64,000 bases of DNA. It comes from Pieris napi (lineage: Eukaryota > Arthropoda > Insecta > Lepidoptera > Pieridae). The translations under genes and the position numbers were made by a program. Where the stretch lies: assembly GCF_905475465.1 (NCBI RefSeq), contig NC_062238.1:7110501-7174500 (forward strand), written 5' to 3'. The notes under the pieces are model-generated. The model had not been told where the DNA came from. It made no database searches and was given only the letters and a program-made list of their open reading frames with translations. The first letter of the stretch is position 1, and every line of letters begins with the position of its first letter. Positions 23,612 through 36,784 of the stretch are shown one piece after another.

Positions 23612-23748
23612 ATCGCGTGAAAATCCGTATATGTTAGACCCGAAAATCGCTGACATATGTCAGGCACAGAAGCCTGAAAATAATATAAAAGAAAACAAAA
23701 GAATCTGAGATCAAAACTTAGGATTGTAGCGTCACTGGATTATTATTT
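23612..23748 (+). repeat. SINE-1 copy, 3' half only
   Basis: It begins in the middle at CATCGCGTGAAAATCCG and runs to TTGTAGCGTCACTGGATTAT. The head with the Pol III boxes is absent, as after 5' truncation at insertion. Confidence 0.75.
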
Positions 23749-23773
23749 TATTATAGTCAGTGTCAATTAGTGA

Positions 23774-24069
23774 GCAGTGTTGCCCAAATGCAAGACCAAG
23801 ACGAGACTTAGGCCAGTATTGGTCTAAGTCACAACACTACTTTAGGGTGCGACGCTCATCTCTAAGGTCGTAGGTTCGAACCCCAGCTGTGCACCAATTA
23901 CTGTCTGCGCATCTAACACTCATTCGCACGTACCTTATTAGGCCCAAAAAGTCAACGGCGTGTGTCAGGCACGAAAGGCTAGTTGTCTATAAAAGAAAAT
24001 TATCAAGAAAACAAAAGACATCTGAAGCCATGACCCATATAGGGTTGTAGCGCCACTGAATTATTATTT
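23774..24069 (+). repeat. SINE-1 copy with an extra segment in the A-box region
   Basis: It starts GCAGTGTTGCCC, then has about 50 bp not in the other copies ('ACGAGACTTAGGCCAGTATT'). It rejoins at GCGACGCTCATC, the B box GTAGGTTCGAACCCCAGCTG, and ends TTGTAGCGCCACTGAATTAT. Confidence 0.8.
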
Positions 24070-26299
24070 CCTTTATTAAATACTAACTCGACGAAATTAA
24101 ACTAAAAATATATGTTACATGGTTGTAATACTTAAACTTCATAATACATAAGTGGCGGAAACAGTTTTAATTAACACTACTTTGTGGAGCAACATTTAAT
24201 TTTCATAAAATTGTGCCATTGTCTCTAAGATTAAGTTTCTGCTACGGTAAGAATATTAATTAAGCACTTCTTACCCATTTTTACTAAGAGCTCGCAATAT
24301 TTCTTACAAATACAAATACATTGTGAGAGTACTATCTGTTTTGTCAGTTGACGCTTTAGAGTTTAGAGCCTACGCCACTGGTAGGGTCCTTATTGATTTT
24401 GATTTAAAATCACTTCATGGTGTGGTGATTTTACAATAATAAAGACCAGGTCAATTCAATGATCAGGGTTTAATGATACAAGTCGCTCGACGCTGCACCA
24501 CTTCATGATACAATACAAGTGATGAAATCGTAAAATTGTAAAAAATACTGCCCTTAGAGGCGAAGTTGTATGTACTTTTGTTTTTGTGACTTATCCTAGC
24601 ACTTTAAATACAGGTCATAAAGTGATGACAGATAGATGAGAAGGCTTAGGGCTTAGGCCAAAGTGAGCGAAGCTCCCGACTAAGCGTTAAACGTTGACTA
24701 TTCAACGATATTACCCGTTTTAGCTGGCCATTTTATAAAATCCAGCTATTTTATCAAATAGATTGGCAACTGGGACATTGATAACCACGTAACGCACAAC
24801 AAGCCAACTAACATTTAGATCGACAACCAATTCCTGTCCTTTGGATAAAACAAACTTTGAAATTCAGGTGTATCATAGATTCGAAGAAATAAAAATAATC
24901 GTAAATATTATTCAACCCTATCAAACTTGCTAGTTACTAAGTACTTGCTTGCTAAGTTTCTAATCTCACATCATTCTAACATCTTTTTTTTAATTAAAAT
25001 TAGAACTTTGTTAACACCAATACCATAAGTTTTCAATATACAATAGTTATGCAGATTCTTGCTTAGTTTAATTTATATTCATTGGAATGTCGCGGAGTCA
25101 GCAAGATTTATAATTTTTGCACGTTATTCTTAATGGGCGGATAGATAGCCCCCTTATTTGCTTATATTGCCCTCCCCCGTATGCGACAAGATATTCACAA
25201 TTGTTCCATGGGCCTCGTACGAACAAGAGTTAATTCGCCAATGTATCGGGTTTTCGCTAACTACAATACAATTTATGAAAATATAGGCATTTTCCCCCAT
25301 TTTTTGCATTTTTCGGAAACGGAAGGTCTAAATTTTTTTGGTGTAGTAACAATTTCTTTATTCTTTTTTCAAATTTTTAAGTTTGTTTAATGTCTAATTT
25401 CAGTTTTCTTTTTCTTAATCTATTAATGTACTTAATTGACTTTTGTTTTCTGTGTCGTATATTTTATCTATGTAATCTATTTTGGCTTTGATATTGTCTA
25501 AGTGTTATAATATGGATATGTGTAGTTGTAAGATTACTTATAAATAAATACTACATAAAAAAATAGAAGAACAAAATACAGTTTTGCCTCCATAAAACAA
25601 ACGTATTAATTTTTACGTATTCATTAAATGACCTAATTTCAACCGTAGCCAAAGTCATGACCAGACCTTGTTATAAAATATAAGTATGAATGTTTATTAA
25701 AACGAAACACGTACAGAGAGTATTCAAATTGCAGACTCGTTGAAATTTGCAATTCCGTCTACAAAGACTTAGCGCTTGTTGCAGCATCTGTTCTACTTGT
25801 TGCATCATATTATATTTTAGTTTAACTTGTAGGTGATGGTCACGATATATCCGAGACAGAGAAAAATTAATGTTTTCAATTCTTTCTTACAATTCCACAC
25901 GCACACAATTACAACTTGTTGCTTATGTCATTACAAAAATAGCTTTTCTATTGAAGTAGGAGTATTAATGATCCTTTTTAAGAGTCTAAATGAAGTCAGC
26001 GAATATAATAGTCGCATAAAAACGGATTTTGAAACCTTCGTTGTTTAGCATTATTTACGAAGTATGCTTTTTACTTTGCCAAAAATCGAAACGGAAATTG
26101 TTTGTGAATAAATCTGTCCCATCAATAATTGTTTTATTCTGTTGCACGTTTGTAAACCGTTCATTTCACTCAGTTGATTTTATCGTTTCGCTGTCATCGC
26201 TGTGACCGCATCGCTAGAGTAAAAGCATTTTCTGATTAAGCTTATCAAACCAATTGGAATTGGAATAGATTGATTTAAAAAATTTACGAAACAAATTAC
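24070..26299. other. Unannotated AT-rich DNA
   Basis: Two kilobases without a supported gene or repeat. Short ORFs at 25181 and 25833 show no domain. Confidence 0.35.
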
Positions 26300-26715
26300 G
26301 CATTCAGCAAGGCGAGACGTTACTTTACTTCGGGCCATCGCTTGCAACTGTAGCGCAAATACGGCCCCACATGAAGTACTGTTCACATATCTGGGTGGGA
26401 GCTCCCCAGTACCAGCCCACTTGACCGTATTCAAAGAAGAGCGGGGTGTTCTAAGAAGTTGTTTAGATTAATACATCCTGCCGAATTTCATCATCGGACG
26501 TCGAGGCAGAATATGAAATTCCACCACGTGTTTTTAAGGCATTTTTGCCGCGCAATTTGAAACCAGGTTCCTTCCAATCAGGACCTGGAGCGTACCAATT
26601 CTTAAAAGGCCGACAACGCACTTGCGAGCTCTTTGTCATTAAAAGCGTTCATGAGCGGCGGTATCACTTAGCCCCCTGTTCCGTTGCCCACTGTTCTTCA
26701 AACAAATTCTTGATA
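26300..26715 (+). pseudogene. Jockey/CR1-type LINE ORF2 C-terminus, decayed
   Basis: Translations in shifting frames give 'IRPHMKYCSHIW' (end of the reverse-transcriptase domain region), then 'LPRNLKPGSFQSG', 'AYQFLKGRQRTCELFV' and 'HERRYHLAPCS'. This order, RPHM.YCSH.W to LKGRQRTC, is that of lepidopteran jockey/CR1 ORF2 endings. Stops and frameshifts are frequent (for example after 'QPT' and 'SGVF'). The antisense ORF at 26180 and the sense ORF at 26545 are pieces or shadows of it. It is 5'-truncated, with no catalytic YxDD region present. Confidence 0.7.
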
Positions 26716-27765
26716 ATTGTAGAGAAAAATTTCAATATTTTAATAATTATAAACGAATTGACAGATTTCAACCTCAAAAACCCTATTTTATTTGTATTTC
26801 TTTTAATATACAAGGGTAGTTACATTCTCCTAACTAGCTAGGGACTAAAAAAGTTTTAATCTGTCATTAATTAAAGAAAAAATATTTGGTTGTACAAAGT
26901 TGTATTTCAATAAAAATTGTAACGTATTAAAAGTCTTAAGTTGGTTATGGAAGAGCTGGGAACCCTGAAAAAAGTATTCCTTACAAAAAGGTCCACAAAT
27001 CTAACAATTTGTTGTGTCTTTGTGTCTATTAGTTGAAAGTAAAATTATGCGTTATGCGTATGCGTTAGCTAATAGACCCATTGGTAATGTGTACATCAAT
27101 CTTATCTATTTAATATAACCAATAGTTAAGTAACTAAATAACAGATTCTATGTATTAAGTAAAACAGATATGAAGCAGCGGTTTCCGGAAAAGCAATCTC
27201 GCGTTATTAGCAGAATACTGACCTTTGTTGTGACTAAGCTACTACATCTATTATACTCTAACATCTGGCTAATGATTCAGCAATATTCGCGATAGTCATG
27301 TTCACGTTTAATGCTTTCCTGTTGGAATTCTTAGAAGTTCCTTTCTTCTGATATTGTTCAATGTTTGCAAATGTGTTGCGTTTCGGTAAAAGTCTGGGTA
27401 TAAAAGAAAATTATGTTTATACCTACTCGGAATGTGCGCTCTTTCCGTCTTAGTTTGTTTACTGAATTAATGCGAAAATTGGCAATGGTATGTCAACAAT
27501 TTCAATAACGTTCATTGCTACTGACAGAAAGCCCGTCTTCTTCTTCAGTCGCACTCTTCATTTCTGAAGGTCGTGTTAGTGGCGCCGCTGATAGACGTCC
27601 CGTAAGCAGACACATTTAAGTGTAGGTTTGAGAGGTTTTTTAAGCAAGCACGTGATCAGCTCAGCATTAAAACAAATCGGAGGGAATTAAACTCATAACC
27701 TCCGTAAGCCAGATATAATACTTACTAAAGACTGCGGCTTATTACATTTGCTTTTTATACTTCTA
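26716..27765. other. Unannotated DNA with a TATA-like motif
   Basis: GGGTATAAAAG near 27395-27406 matches a TATA box, but no clear initiator follows at 30 bp. A weak tRNA-SINE-like segment lies around 27636-27720. Neither is firm. Confidence 0.2.
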
Positions 27766-27986
27766 CTAGTGGACCCGACAGACGTTGTCCTGCGTGATAT
27801 TTCAAGCAATTAGTAAAGCAAAGTATGAAAGTACCGACTGCAGCGCCATCTGGCGGGCTGATTTGTGAATCTAAACCATTCCCAGATCCCCTTGAACACA
27901 CACAAAAAATTTCATCAAAATCGGTCCAGTCGTTTGAGAGAAGTTCAGTGACATACACACTCACAGAAGAATTATATATATAAAGA
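27766..27986 (-). mobile_element. Non-autonomous Helitron (221 bp)
   Basis: The minus strand starts TCTTTATATATATAATTC after A and ends GGGTCCACTAG before T. The subterminal GACAACGTCTGTC folds as GACA/TGTC. The internal 'GACTGGACCGATTTTGATG' and 'GCCAGATGGCGCTGCAGTCG' are typical of lepidopteran short Helitrons. The ORF at 27755 is a read-through of the element. Confidence 0.85.
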
Positions 27987-28887
27987 TTAACAATACAACC
28001 AAACATAATAAAGTTCTGAATTTAAAACCAAGGCAAGACCAAAACGTAGGTAAACATTAAAATTTAGTTTTTACCAGTTTCTTATACTTAACTGGAATTT
28101 GCACTCAACAACGAAGTGCCGATTTTAATAAATATGAAATAATTTTCGAACAAAAGATAGCTACGATATGGCTCTGATAGCAAATTAGATAAAAATTAAT
28201 ATTAAATTTCTATGGAAATATTGAACTAAAATTTATAAAAGGCAAGAGTATGCCTACTAAAAAATAAAGATTACGGTTAAAATAAAATACTATAATAAAT
28301 TAAACAAACATATTCCCTGTTTTATTGCTTGTTTGAAACTTATATCCATTCGTATCGAACTATCGCTTCACTCGTTTCCTAAACTAAAAAAGCAAACTTC
28401 ACTACTGGAGACTTGGTTTCACGAAGATTAAATTACTTACATTTAATAGCATGAACGGCCATTGTATTTCCATCGCTTTAGTAATTGATTCGCCTAGGAA
28501 GCTTTTTGTAATAACGTTATGAAATAGCTTAAAGCTCTTTCAGTATAACATTGATGTTCGTTACAAGTGTATCGATAGTGTTATCACTTGTTACGTTTTG
28601 AATTTTATTAAAACTTTACGGTTTTAGTTTGTCCGTAAATATGTGCAACGCGCAAAGTTATAATTGTAAAATAAGGAAAACCATTTGAAAATATGAAAAA
28701 GGTGAGGACCGTTTGTGTAGAAAACCGACCAATCAAAACCAAGAGGGTTACTCTGTCATTACCAATTATTATTACAGAGTAACACTGTTGACTTAACACT
28801 GATATTAACAAATTGCTGATTCCTACTACGAAAGTTACCTACGATAAGGTTCATTATGTGTAACTCTGATATCGCAATAAATATAAA
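27987..28887. other. Unannotated AT-rich DNA
   Basis: Nothing supported was seen. Confidence 0.35.
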
Positions 28888-29294
28888 TCTATATATATAA
28901 AAATGAAACCCGTTTTCCGTTGTCACGAAATAACATGAAAACGGCTTGACCGATTTGTCTGATTCTTTTTTTATAATATTCCTTGAAGTGCGAGGATGGT
29001 TCTTACGGAGAGAAAAATTAAAAAAATTGAGTGAAAAAGTCTAAAAACAACACTTTTCTATATTCCGATACAAAATATTCGTAATAATATTTAAAGGCAA
29101 TTTGAACTTTAATACGTGTTAGTGGAGGGGTTCCGGGAAGGAATTTTTCTATTTTTTGACATAATATATTTGTTGTATTATCAACTTTCATTTTTTTATC
29201 TTACTAGCGAAACCGGTGTCCCGAATAGCAGAATAAGTATTAAAAAAATAAAGAATCGACTGTTAGGCGGTACGATGTACGCCAGGCCAGCTAG
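28888..29294 (+). mobile_element. Non-autonomous Helitron (407 bp)
   Basis: It starts TCTATATATATAAAAATGAA after A, contains GAAAACGGCTTGACCGATTT and 'CTTGAAGTGCGAGGATGG', and ends GGCCAGCTAG before T. Near the end GGCGGTACGATGTACGCC (29266-29283) makes a strong hairpin. The ORF at 29116 is not a gene. Confidence 0.85.
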
Positions 29295-29664
29295 TACTTA
29301 AAAAAACTAAACTGAAAAACTCAATATTATAATCGAAATCGGGATTGCCATCGCCCCAAAAATTCTAGGATAAGGATTACTTTGAAATATTAATTCACTC
29401 ATATCTTGCCCTTATACTATTATATTTCGTTTGCATTAATATTGATGGTTTTTTTAATAACGGTTTTTAATATTACAAATGTTTGCGTATCTACCAAGTA
29501 GATAAGGTTTTATTAATATTTTGATTAAATTTTAACTTTTTATGTGATGACCTATTTACAAATGGATATGGATTAATTAGTTGTGTCAGGGTTAATTATT
29601 AAATATTCTAATATGTACACGTGTATCATATATTTAATTTACAAAGAGTCATTTAACAAAAGTA
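29295..29664. other. Unannotated AT-rich DNA
   Basis: Nothing supported was seen. Confidence 0.35.
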
Positions 29665-29765
29665 CCAATTTTTAAACGGCAACACATTTGCGAGCCCTCT
29701 GGCAGTGTGTGTGTGTGTCTATGGGCAGTATCATTTAACATCAGATGAGCCTCCCGTTTGCCATA
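29665..29765 (+). repeat. Jockey/CR1-type LINE 3' tail
   Basis: TTTTTAAACGGCAACACATT, TGCGAGCCCTCTGGCAGTGT, a GT-rich expansion, then TCATTTAACATCAGATGAGC and CTCCCGTTTGCC. This is the same 3' end as the copies at 6.2 and 26.6 kb. Confidence 0.7.
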
Positions 29766-30463
29766 TCAAAAATCAATAAATTGACATTTCATAACTATAA
29801 ATACCTCTCCAATATTAGATTTATCGCACTGTATCAAGTCCACAACCCAATTGAACGTCCAAACAATATGAACGAAATCGAGTTGAGTTCGGAGTTGTTC
29901 ATATTGATTCTATCTGCAAACTGAAATGATTACGTGCCACCCTGAATTCATTTAGCTGTGATAGACTCACCGCACACGGCGTAAAAATCATACGTTTCTA
30001 ATTCAATCACCGGTAACGGTAGCTTTTAAACTTTTCGTATACAGTATTAAACAACAAAAATCTACATATATATACCTTTTTTTTAATATTTATTATATTT
30101 AGTTTGATGCTTGTACACGCCAAGGTCTTCAAAACTTCCAATAACCCTTCAATCAAAGGGGTAAATAAGAAAACTTATAGTAAATAAGAAGTCATTTTCA
30201 TTCATTTATCCTTATTTATAAGGCGACGTCAACAGCTAATTTATAAAACTTATATTTAAAACAAATATTCTAATTACAAAAGAGCGTAACAAGGTTCTGA
30301 GATTGAAGATTTGTCAATCTAAATTAAATCCCACCCATTAATCCATTAAAATCATAAGTATAGAGCAATAAGCTGTCATTATTCAAAAATGTGTGTATAT
30401 TAGATTTTCGTGTATCTTACTACTTGACTTGCATAATAATCCTAATTATTGTTTTTGACCTTT
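29766..30463. other. Unannotated DNA
   Basis: Nothing supported was seen. Confidence 0.35.
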
Positions 30464-30540
30464 AGCATTCGCCTCATATGCAACTGTACGCTGCCAGATC
30501 TGTGTTGGACAGCTACGTTCCTTCCTTGTGCATTCCAATG
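30464..30540 (-). pseudogene. Short LINE C-terminal remnant
   Basis: The minus strand encodes WQRTVAYEANA (30464-30496), matching WRRTVADEAKRAG of the LINE fragment at 60.5 kb; the DNA (GCCTCATATGCAACTGTACG against GCCTCGTCTGCGACTGTACG) also aligns. Little else survives. Confidence 0.4.
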
Positions 30541-32717
30541 GAACACTTTAGTTGCGAAACTTGATCATATTGATAGCTACACGTAATATTGTAACTAGAC
30601 TGTGTTCGGTGGACTTAAAACAAAGCGCATGAAGCTCTTAGATTGAAAATGCAGTGATAAATCTCCACTATGAAATACAAATACACGTTCGATAAACTAA
30701 ATACGAGTGCTACTAATGCTTGATAACTAAAAGCATCGTTGTACGTCACTACATAAGCCAAATGAAGGCCTCGATATAATTCGTGTAACCTTTGGAATGT
30801 ATTGTTTCATTTTAGTGATTTGTTGCTCACATTAGTATAAAGACACGTAATGATAAAATACAGTATTACCTAACCCTTTATGGGCCTTGACCGCAGGTTT
30901 TTCATTCCTATTTCTTTATAGGCAATTAACACTTATCTTTAGTTAAGGAAGCTAATTGATATTTCACCGCAAGCATTGCGTGCATAGAGAAAAACAGCAC
31001 CCCAACGGGGATTCGAAACACTAAGCAACGTATCCCCAACTGAATCGCATTCAATGTATGATTTATCTTAATTACAGTTTCATTATATGACTAGGTACAT
31101 AATATATACCCATTTCGAAAATGTATTGATTAAGGGATTAATTATCATAGTATTAATACAAATTAATTACGGCGACCATTCCGCCTGGAGCTTAATAGTA
31201 AGGCGATATTATTGTTGAAATTTCAATACTATATAGTAACTACATATTTATAATTTTGTATACGCCTTACGATTCCAGAAATCAAAATTGAGCTCGAAGT
31301 ATAATCACTTCCATCCTGTGCCGACGAAATCAATATCTTATATTCAGAGTTAGAACAAAAAGCATTGTTTATGAATCTAAGTTTCTTTGGTCTACACATT
31401 CATTCAAAATAATCTTATTACTTTTATGTGGTGTCAAATACGGTAAAATAAAAGCCTTATCGTTTATGCGCCCTATCAGGACGGTATAACCATTACCTAA
31501 ATTAGTTTCCGTGACGTGAAGATTTAATTTAAATATTAAAGGTCTAAGGTTTTGTACGAAAATAATTTGTACTTTTGAGGACGAATAAAAGCAAAGTTTA
31601 GAAGCAATTTTATGTAAAAATTATGAACATTTATAATAATCACATTAGCACTAATGCTATGTGAATTATAGCAACACAGATTTTTTTATAATTTGTTTTG
31701 TTCTCAGAGGTTTTGTTTTGTTTTGTAAGTCTTATAAGCTAGACAAAAATGATACACAAAAAGGTACAAGGTTCTTCCTTGTATCTTTACCTGGCTATTT
31801 GATACCTTCTTAGTTCCTTGCATGTTTGTAGTATGTCATATAGACGTGTTCTTATTTCTAAAATTGATTCGATACAAGTTTTATCTAATTTTTGTAAGTT
31901 ATACAGAGCAAGTGATTAAAATTAAACAGATATTTGACGTCCAATATAACGTGGAGTCTCAGTACAGAATTATACACTTAAAAAAATATACAAACTAATT
32001 TTACAGGGTATTACTTCTATTACTGTAATAGGGCTAACAATAATAATTTGTTTAAAAAGCAAACACAGATTACCGATTAACGATTTTTCTTCTAATGGGA
32101 TTCCTTAACGTTAATTGTTACATTTAATATGAAAAGTTTCTCCCTCATATGGATTAGGTTATGTTAAGTAACGCATACCACCTGATGTGATAGGGAACAC
32201 AAGTCACATTTAAAAGATTCTCGAGATTGTTTCCGATGTATTTATACATCAAATATATTATGTAGAATAAAAGCACGAAACAACTCATTTGAAGGCCTAA
32301 ATTTAGGGATTGCGTGTCTGATTTCTATTTCAACTGAAGTGTCAAGAATATTACGATGTGGTGTTTTTCGTGAATAATTGATTTTCTCATTATCTCTAGC
32401 AATTATGAACTCAAAGGGAATTTCGTATCGCGGCTTTCAGATAAGAGCCGTGTAATATTGTTATGAGCTTATATTGGATTTGTTTACGGCATTTAGTGTC
32501 AAGTGGGTAACATTTGATATAGCATTGTGCCTCGGTAACATTTCTGGTTTTCAAGCTTGGTTAGGGTAATTGAAGCTACTATTATCCAAGGCTAATAGAT
32601 TGAGAATTGAGACCAGCCAATCTATAACCAATTTTCAAGCGTTTTCATCCAGCTTACTTACTTATTTACTCGCTTGATATGTTTCGATGTAAGTGCAAAA
32701 CACGGAGATTACCTTTA
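30541..32717. other. Unannotated AT-rich DNA
   Basis: No gene or clear repeat. A minus-strand GTTTCGAATCCCC near 31006-31018 resembles a B box but lacks a tRNA fold. Confidence 0.3.
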
Positions 32718-32982
32718 TCTAATATATAAAATTCTCGTGTCACAATGTTCGTTTCCATACTCCTCCGAATCGGCGCGACCGATTCTTATGAATTATGCAT
32801 ATTCAATAAGTCTGAGAATCGGCTACTATCTATCATTAAACCTCTAAATGATGAGGGTAATTTTTTAGACAATTTTTTATGATACAGCTCATTTTTTATT
32901 ATTGTAGATAACTTTAGTGAACTAAAAGAATGTTTCCTAGAAATAATTTACATGGCAAAACAGCGTTTGCTGGGTCAGCTAG
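32718..32982 (+). mobile_element. Non-autonomous Helitron (265 bp)
   Basis: This is a clean example. It starts TCTAATATATAAAATTCTCG after A and ends GGGTCAGCTAG before T, with GGCAAAACAGCGTTTGCT as the subterminal hairpin (one G-T pair). The 7.6-kb element is a related copy in the opposite direction. No coding capacity. Confidence 0.9.
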
Positions 32983-33342
32983 TTTATTCCTATATACTTA
33001 TAAACAATAGTTAATTATTTACTCTGCATTTTATAATAACTTTGTCACTGCTTTCAAATAAGACAACGGACATCTTTTAGGCGTGATTTGCATCTTGCAT
33101 CCTTTCCACGAAGTAAGGCGCATGTGTAATGAATATAAATAAAAATATAATAATAGGAACATATTTTATTTCAGATAAGTGTCGTGTTAACAAAACAAAG
33201 GCGGACGGGAATTCAGGAAATTTAAAGACTTTTCCCGGAAACATTTTTATCATCTCCGTAAAGGTAAAATATTTTATGTATTTATTTTGTCACAGGCCAT
33301 AGTATGTACCTATTATAAATATAATATAATTAATTTCCAGTC

Positions 33343-33535
33343 CAGCCTTGCGATTCTGTAACTTACTTTTCGAACTCTCAATGCAGTTTTTGCAGCGGCG
33401 GTCGCGCTCAAATCAGTCGTAAAGCAGTCATTTTACGATTTGGCATTCTGATAAACAATAAACTACCAACTCCCTCCTTATCAGAATGAAAACCGCAGAG
33501 AGAGTTCGAAAAGTGAGTTACAGAATCGCAAGGCA
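33343..33535. mobile_element. Family K MITE, copy 2 with rearranged core
   Basis: Terminal repeats CAGCCTTGCGATTCTGTAAC and GTTACAGAATCGCAAGGC frame the element. The left part of the core (GCGGCGGTCGCGCTCAAATC) is inverted relative to copies 1 and 3, while ATAAACAATAAACTACCAAC keeps their orientation, so one core block has flipped. Confidence 0.75.
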
Positions 33536-34152
33536 GGCGATATATTTTTAAATAAAATAAAAGAAATTAATATATTTGAACATAAATTTCATAACAATAG
33601 GCGTTAAAATCGCCCGAGTGTTTACACAATCAAAAGTTTAAATTACCAATAGATTAAGAACAAACTTTGATTGAAGTGTTCATCTAACATAATATCGATA
33701 TTGAAGTCGATTAAGCTTAAGTGAGCTTAGTTAAACTTCACAATCTTATTTGAATTTTGATTAAATTAAAATGTCCAAGTAACTTTACTAATTGAGTTCG
33801 ACCGGCTGATTTCTATGTCAAATACTAAGCAATTTAATCTCAACTCGCATTCATTATTATCACTTATTTATCACAGACACACACATATACACTAACTTTT
33901 TGGTTGAATGATATTGACCACTAAGTGCAACCAATAATGAGTTAAAACTATGTTATTCTTTAGAATATTATAGAGGTTTCAACTTATATGTAGCCAAGAA
34001 AACGCGTGTGCTTGTTCTGCGTCACAAACAAAGACATTGCTAACAAACAAATTTTATCAATTGCATTTTTCTGATTTTGACGCCGTGCTTTTGTTTTTTT
34101 AACAGTCGATGATGTTAACTCCTGTGTCATAAACAAATACTAACATTCAAAA
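33536..34152. other. Unannotated DNA
   Basis: Nothing supported was seen. Confidence 0.35.
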
Positions 34153-34154
34153 TA

Positions 34155-34678
34155 CAGTGGAATCCCGATAACTCGAACCTCGTTAATTCGAAATCGTCAG
34201 TAAGTCGAATAAAATTGCCATTTCCTTCCGCTGAGCCCCTAAATACGCGGTATCTCGAATCATTTAGACTTTGTAACTCGAACAAAATGTGATTATATTA
34301 TACTCTATAACTCGAATTTCAAATAGGAGACTCTTTAAATAGTAGTTAGTAAAATATAATGACGCCTTACTTGGAATTCCCCGAAATATTAGCAATAAAA
34401 TCCAAAACGAATGTTCGAGTTCGGGTCTTCTATTATATTATTGTTATTGTGTTGTACACGTACAGTAATTAAAAACAGTCATAACAACTTTACTTCAAAA
34501 CTTAAGTTGAATTGTTATTCAAATTCGACTCTAAAAATCGAAAATACACTTAGAAATCGCACCTCTGTAAGTCGCAATCATATTATGTAGCTCGAAGTTC
34601 TCGTTAAGTCGAAAACTCTTTAACTCAAATGTTTTTGCTGTTCCCTTGACATTTGAGTTATCGAGATACTATCCACTG
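34155..34678. mobile_element. Pogo/Tigger-like non-autonomous element
   Basis: It lies between TA dinucleotides (34153-34154, 34679-34680) and has ends CAGTGGAATCCCGATAACTC and, inverted, CAGTGGATAGTATCTCGATA. The interior is full of spaced TAACTCGAA-like words on one or the other strand, as in Tigger/pogo termini, where the transposase and its CENP-B-like domain bind. No transposase ORF remains in its 524 bp. Confidence 0.75.
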
Positions 34679-34965
34679 TATAAAGTAGAAGACGTTTTTG
34701 CTTCCTTTTATTACATTTAAGTCTCATTTCATAGAATACTTTTCTATATTCAACACAGCTTATTTAAAACTAAATAATTCAAGCGAGGTATTACGTTGCA
34801 CGCAAACAAAAGCTGTCTAGTACTAGCATAATCGGAACACGATAAAGCCGAGATACGGAGCGTACTAGTGGCCTACTTACCACCACTTTGCTCGTGAATC
34901 TTTCTTCTCAATAACCATAAATAGATTCCCGTATCAGCGCTATCTACATTTATATTATAAAAAAG

Positions 34966-35459
34966 ATTTTGAAGTTATGTTGGCGCGCTAGGGAAAAATT
35001 ATGAGGGTAAATGTTTACGATGCACGCGCACACCGTCACAAAAAACCGACACCCTGAAGTTAGCTATAGACAACATTTTTTTTTATACAACTATTGATGC
35101 TGTATTTGTACGATGTTTAGACAATGTTTCTACAAGAATATTTGTATCATACTTTAGCTATCATTAGCCTCTTGAAACACAAATGGCTACTGGACTCCAA
35201 CCAATGGGCGTGAATTAAATAGTTAATATCTAGTATTGGTGCAAGCTAAAATAAAAAATGTCCATTTTATTAATTATATAGAATTTTTTTTAATAAACTT
35301 TATTTAACTAGATAATTCGTTATAATAAAACTTTCAATGCATTAAATACCTTTTTTCTATTCTTAGTGTCGTTTTTTCTACAAACGTAGAATAACATTTT
35401 TGAAAAGATTTTTATCTTGCTACGCCAAAGAAGTATAACGCGTGTACACACTTTTTTTT
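34966..35459 (-). repeat. Family J repeat, copy 5 (decayed)
   Basis: Only the two ends are recognisable: GAAGTTATGTTGGCGCGCTA with 'GATGCACGCGCACACCGTCAC' at the left, and 'ACGCCAAAGAAGTATAACG' with CGTGTACACACTTTTTT at the right. The middle is unrelated or too diverged. Confidence 0.5.
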
Positions 35460-36215
35460 GTTTAGTGCGTGATCCAGGACCACATATATTTATGCTAGCA
35501 TATGTAGATCTAGATATAAAGTGTTTCTAGACGGGAAAGCCTTTATTCATAAAAACTAAAGAATTCTTCAATAAAAAGGGTGCAATATTTTATTTAAAGA
35601 AGTACTCTTACGTCTCTTATTGTCAAATTGTATTTACCCTGTGATAAAAAGAGACTTTGGTTAAAACTGTGATTATTTTAAATGTGTGTGTTGTGTATAC
35701 ATACTGTAATATATTTATGCAATAAATCTAAACCTCATTATTTAATTATAACAAATTTCGCAACGCGGAATTGTTATGACTTCTTGACTTGCATGTTAAT
35801 AATTTAATTAACACAGCTCAACAACTGATAAATCGTGTAAACAAACAGATAATTTATGCGATGCACATATTCACACAAAGTTTTTCTTTTTCCATATTTT
35901 TTTATATTACCGTAAAGACTTTATTGTTTCTATTCTTCCTGTTCGGGTGGGCGCTATTTCGACGTATCATTCAATCCTGAAAAGACTCTAAAAGTATTAT
36001 AAATCTCTATTTTTTTTATTAAATCAGGCGTATAGCTTTGTTAACCTAATGCCTAGTTAAGACTTAGCCCTTAGCTATTGCACCAAATACACTCAGCTAG
36101 GCTACAACTTTCAGAGAAAATACAATATGTAATAATTAACATGTGTCCTACTGTCCTACTGGCGGTAATCAATACTATTGGATAAAGAATAAAATATAAT
36201 TTAAAAAAGTCAGAA
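35460..36215. other. Unannotated AT-rich DNA
   Basis: Nothing supported was seen. Confidence 0.35.
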
Positions 36216-36378
36216 GTCAAAAATCATTTATACATATAGGTAACACAATGTACACTTATGAACGTCAAAAAAGAAATATACATCAAATGCTTCTAATTTT
36301 ACATTTACTGCCAGTTCGCGAATCAAGAGCGTAGAATGGAAGAGAAGAACTGGCAATAAACTCTCCGCCACTCTTTTT
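36216..36378 (-). repeat. Tail T (LINE-like 3' end), copy 2
   Basis: AAATCATTTATACATATAGG, 'TTACTGCCAGTTCGCGAATC' and 'GAGAAGAACTGGCAATAAAC' followed by TCTCCGCCACTCTTTTT match copies 1 and 3. Confidence 0.75.
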
Positions 36379-36784
36379 AATCGCCAATTTTTTCCGACAA
36401 TTTAAACAGTCTACAACTAAGAGACTAACATCAACGCAATATACGAGGCTCATCGTTTCTGTTCAAATTTTCAAGTCTTGGTCTTTACTTTATTACTTTT
36501 TTTAAAGCTACACAGTAAAATGTTTAAAATAACCTTTATTAGGTTCAGGTGTTCAGCTACCAAAACAATAACCATAGATTCGTTTCTTGATTGGGGGATA
36601 CCAGGTCTATCGTATTTACGAGGTATAATAACTTGAAAGCCAATGTTCCATTAACTGTCAGTAAACGGTCGCCCACTTACGCCCTCTATCGATACATTAG
36701 CGTGGCACTAATCGTATGAACCGCAGAATATTATATTATGTCACTTAGCTTATCTCAATACTATTACGAGCTTTAACGTACTGA

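Noticed and set aside
31006..31018. B-box-like GTTTCGAATCCCC on the minus strand
   Set aside because: The D-arm-like sequence is too close for a tRNA, no stem pairs, and no SINE body follows that I recognise.
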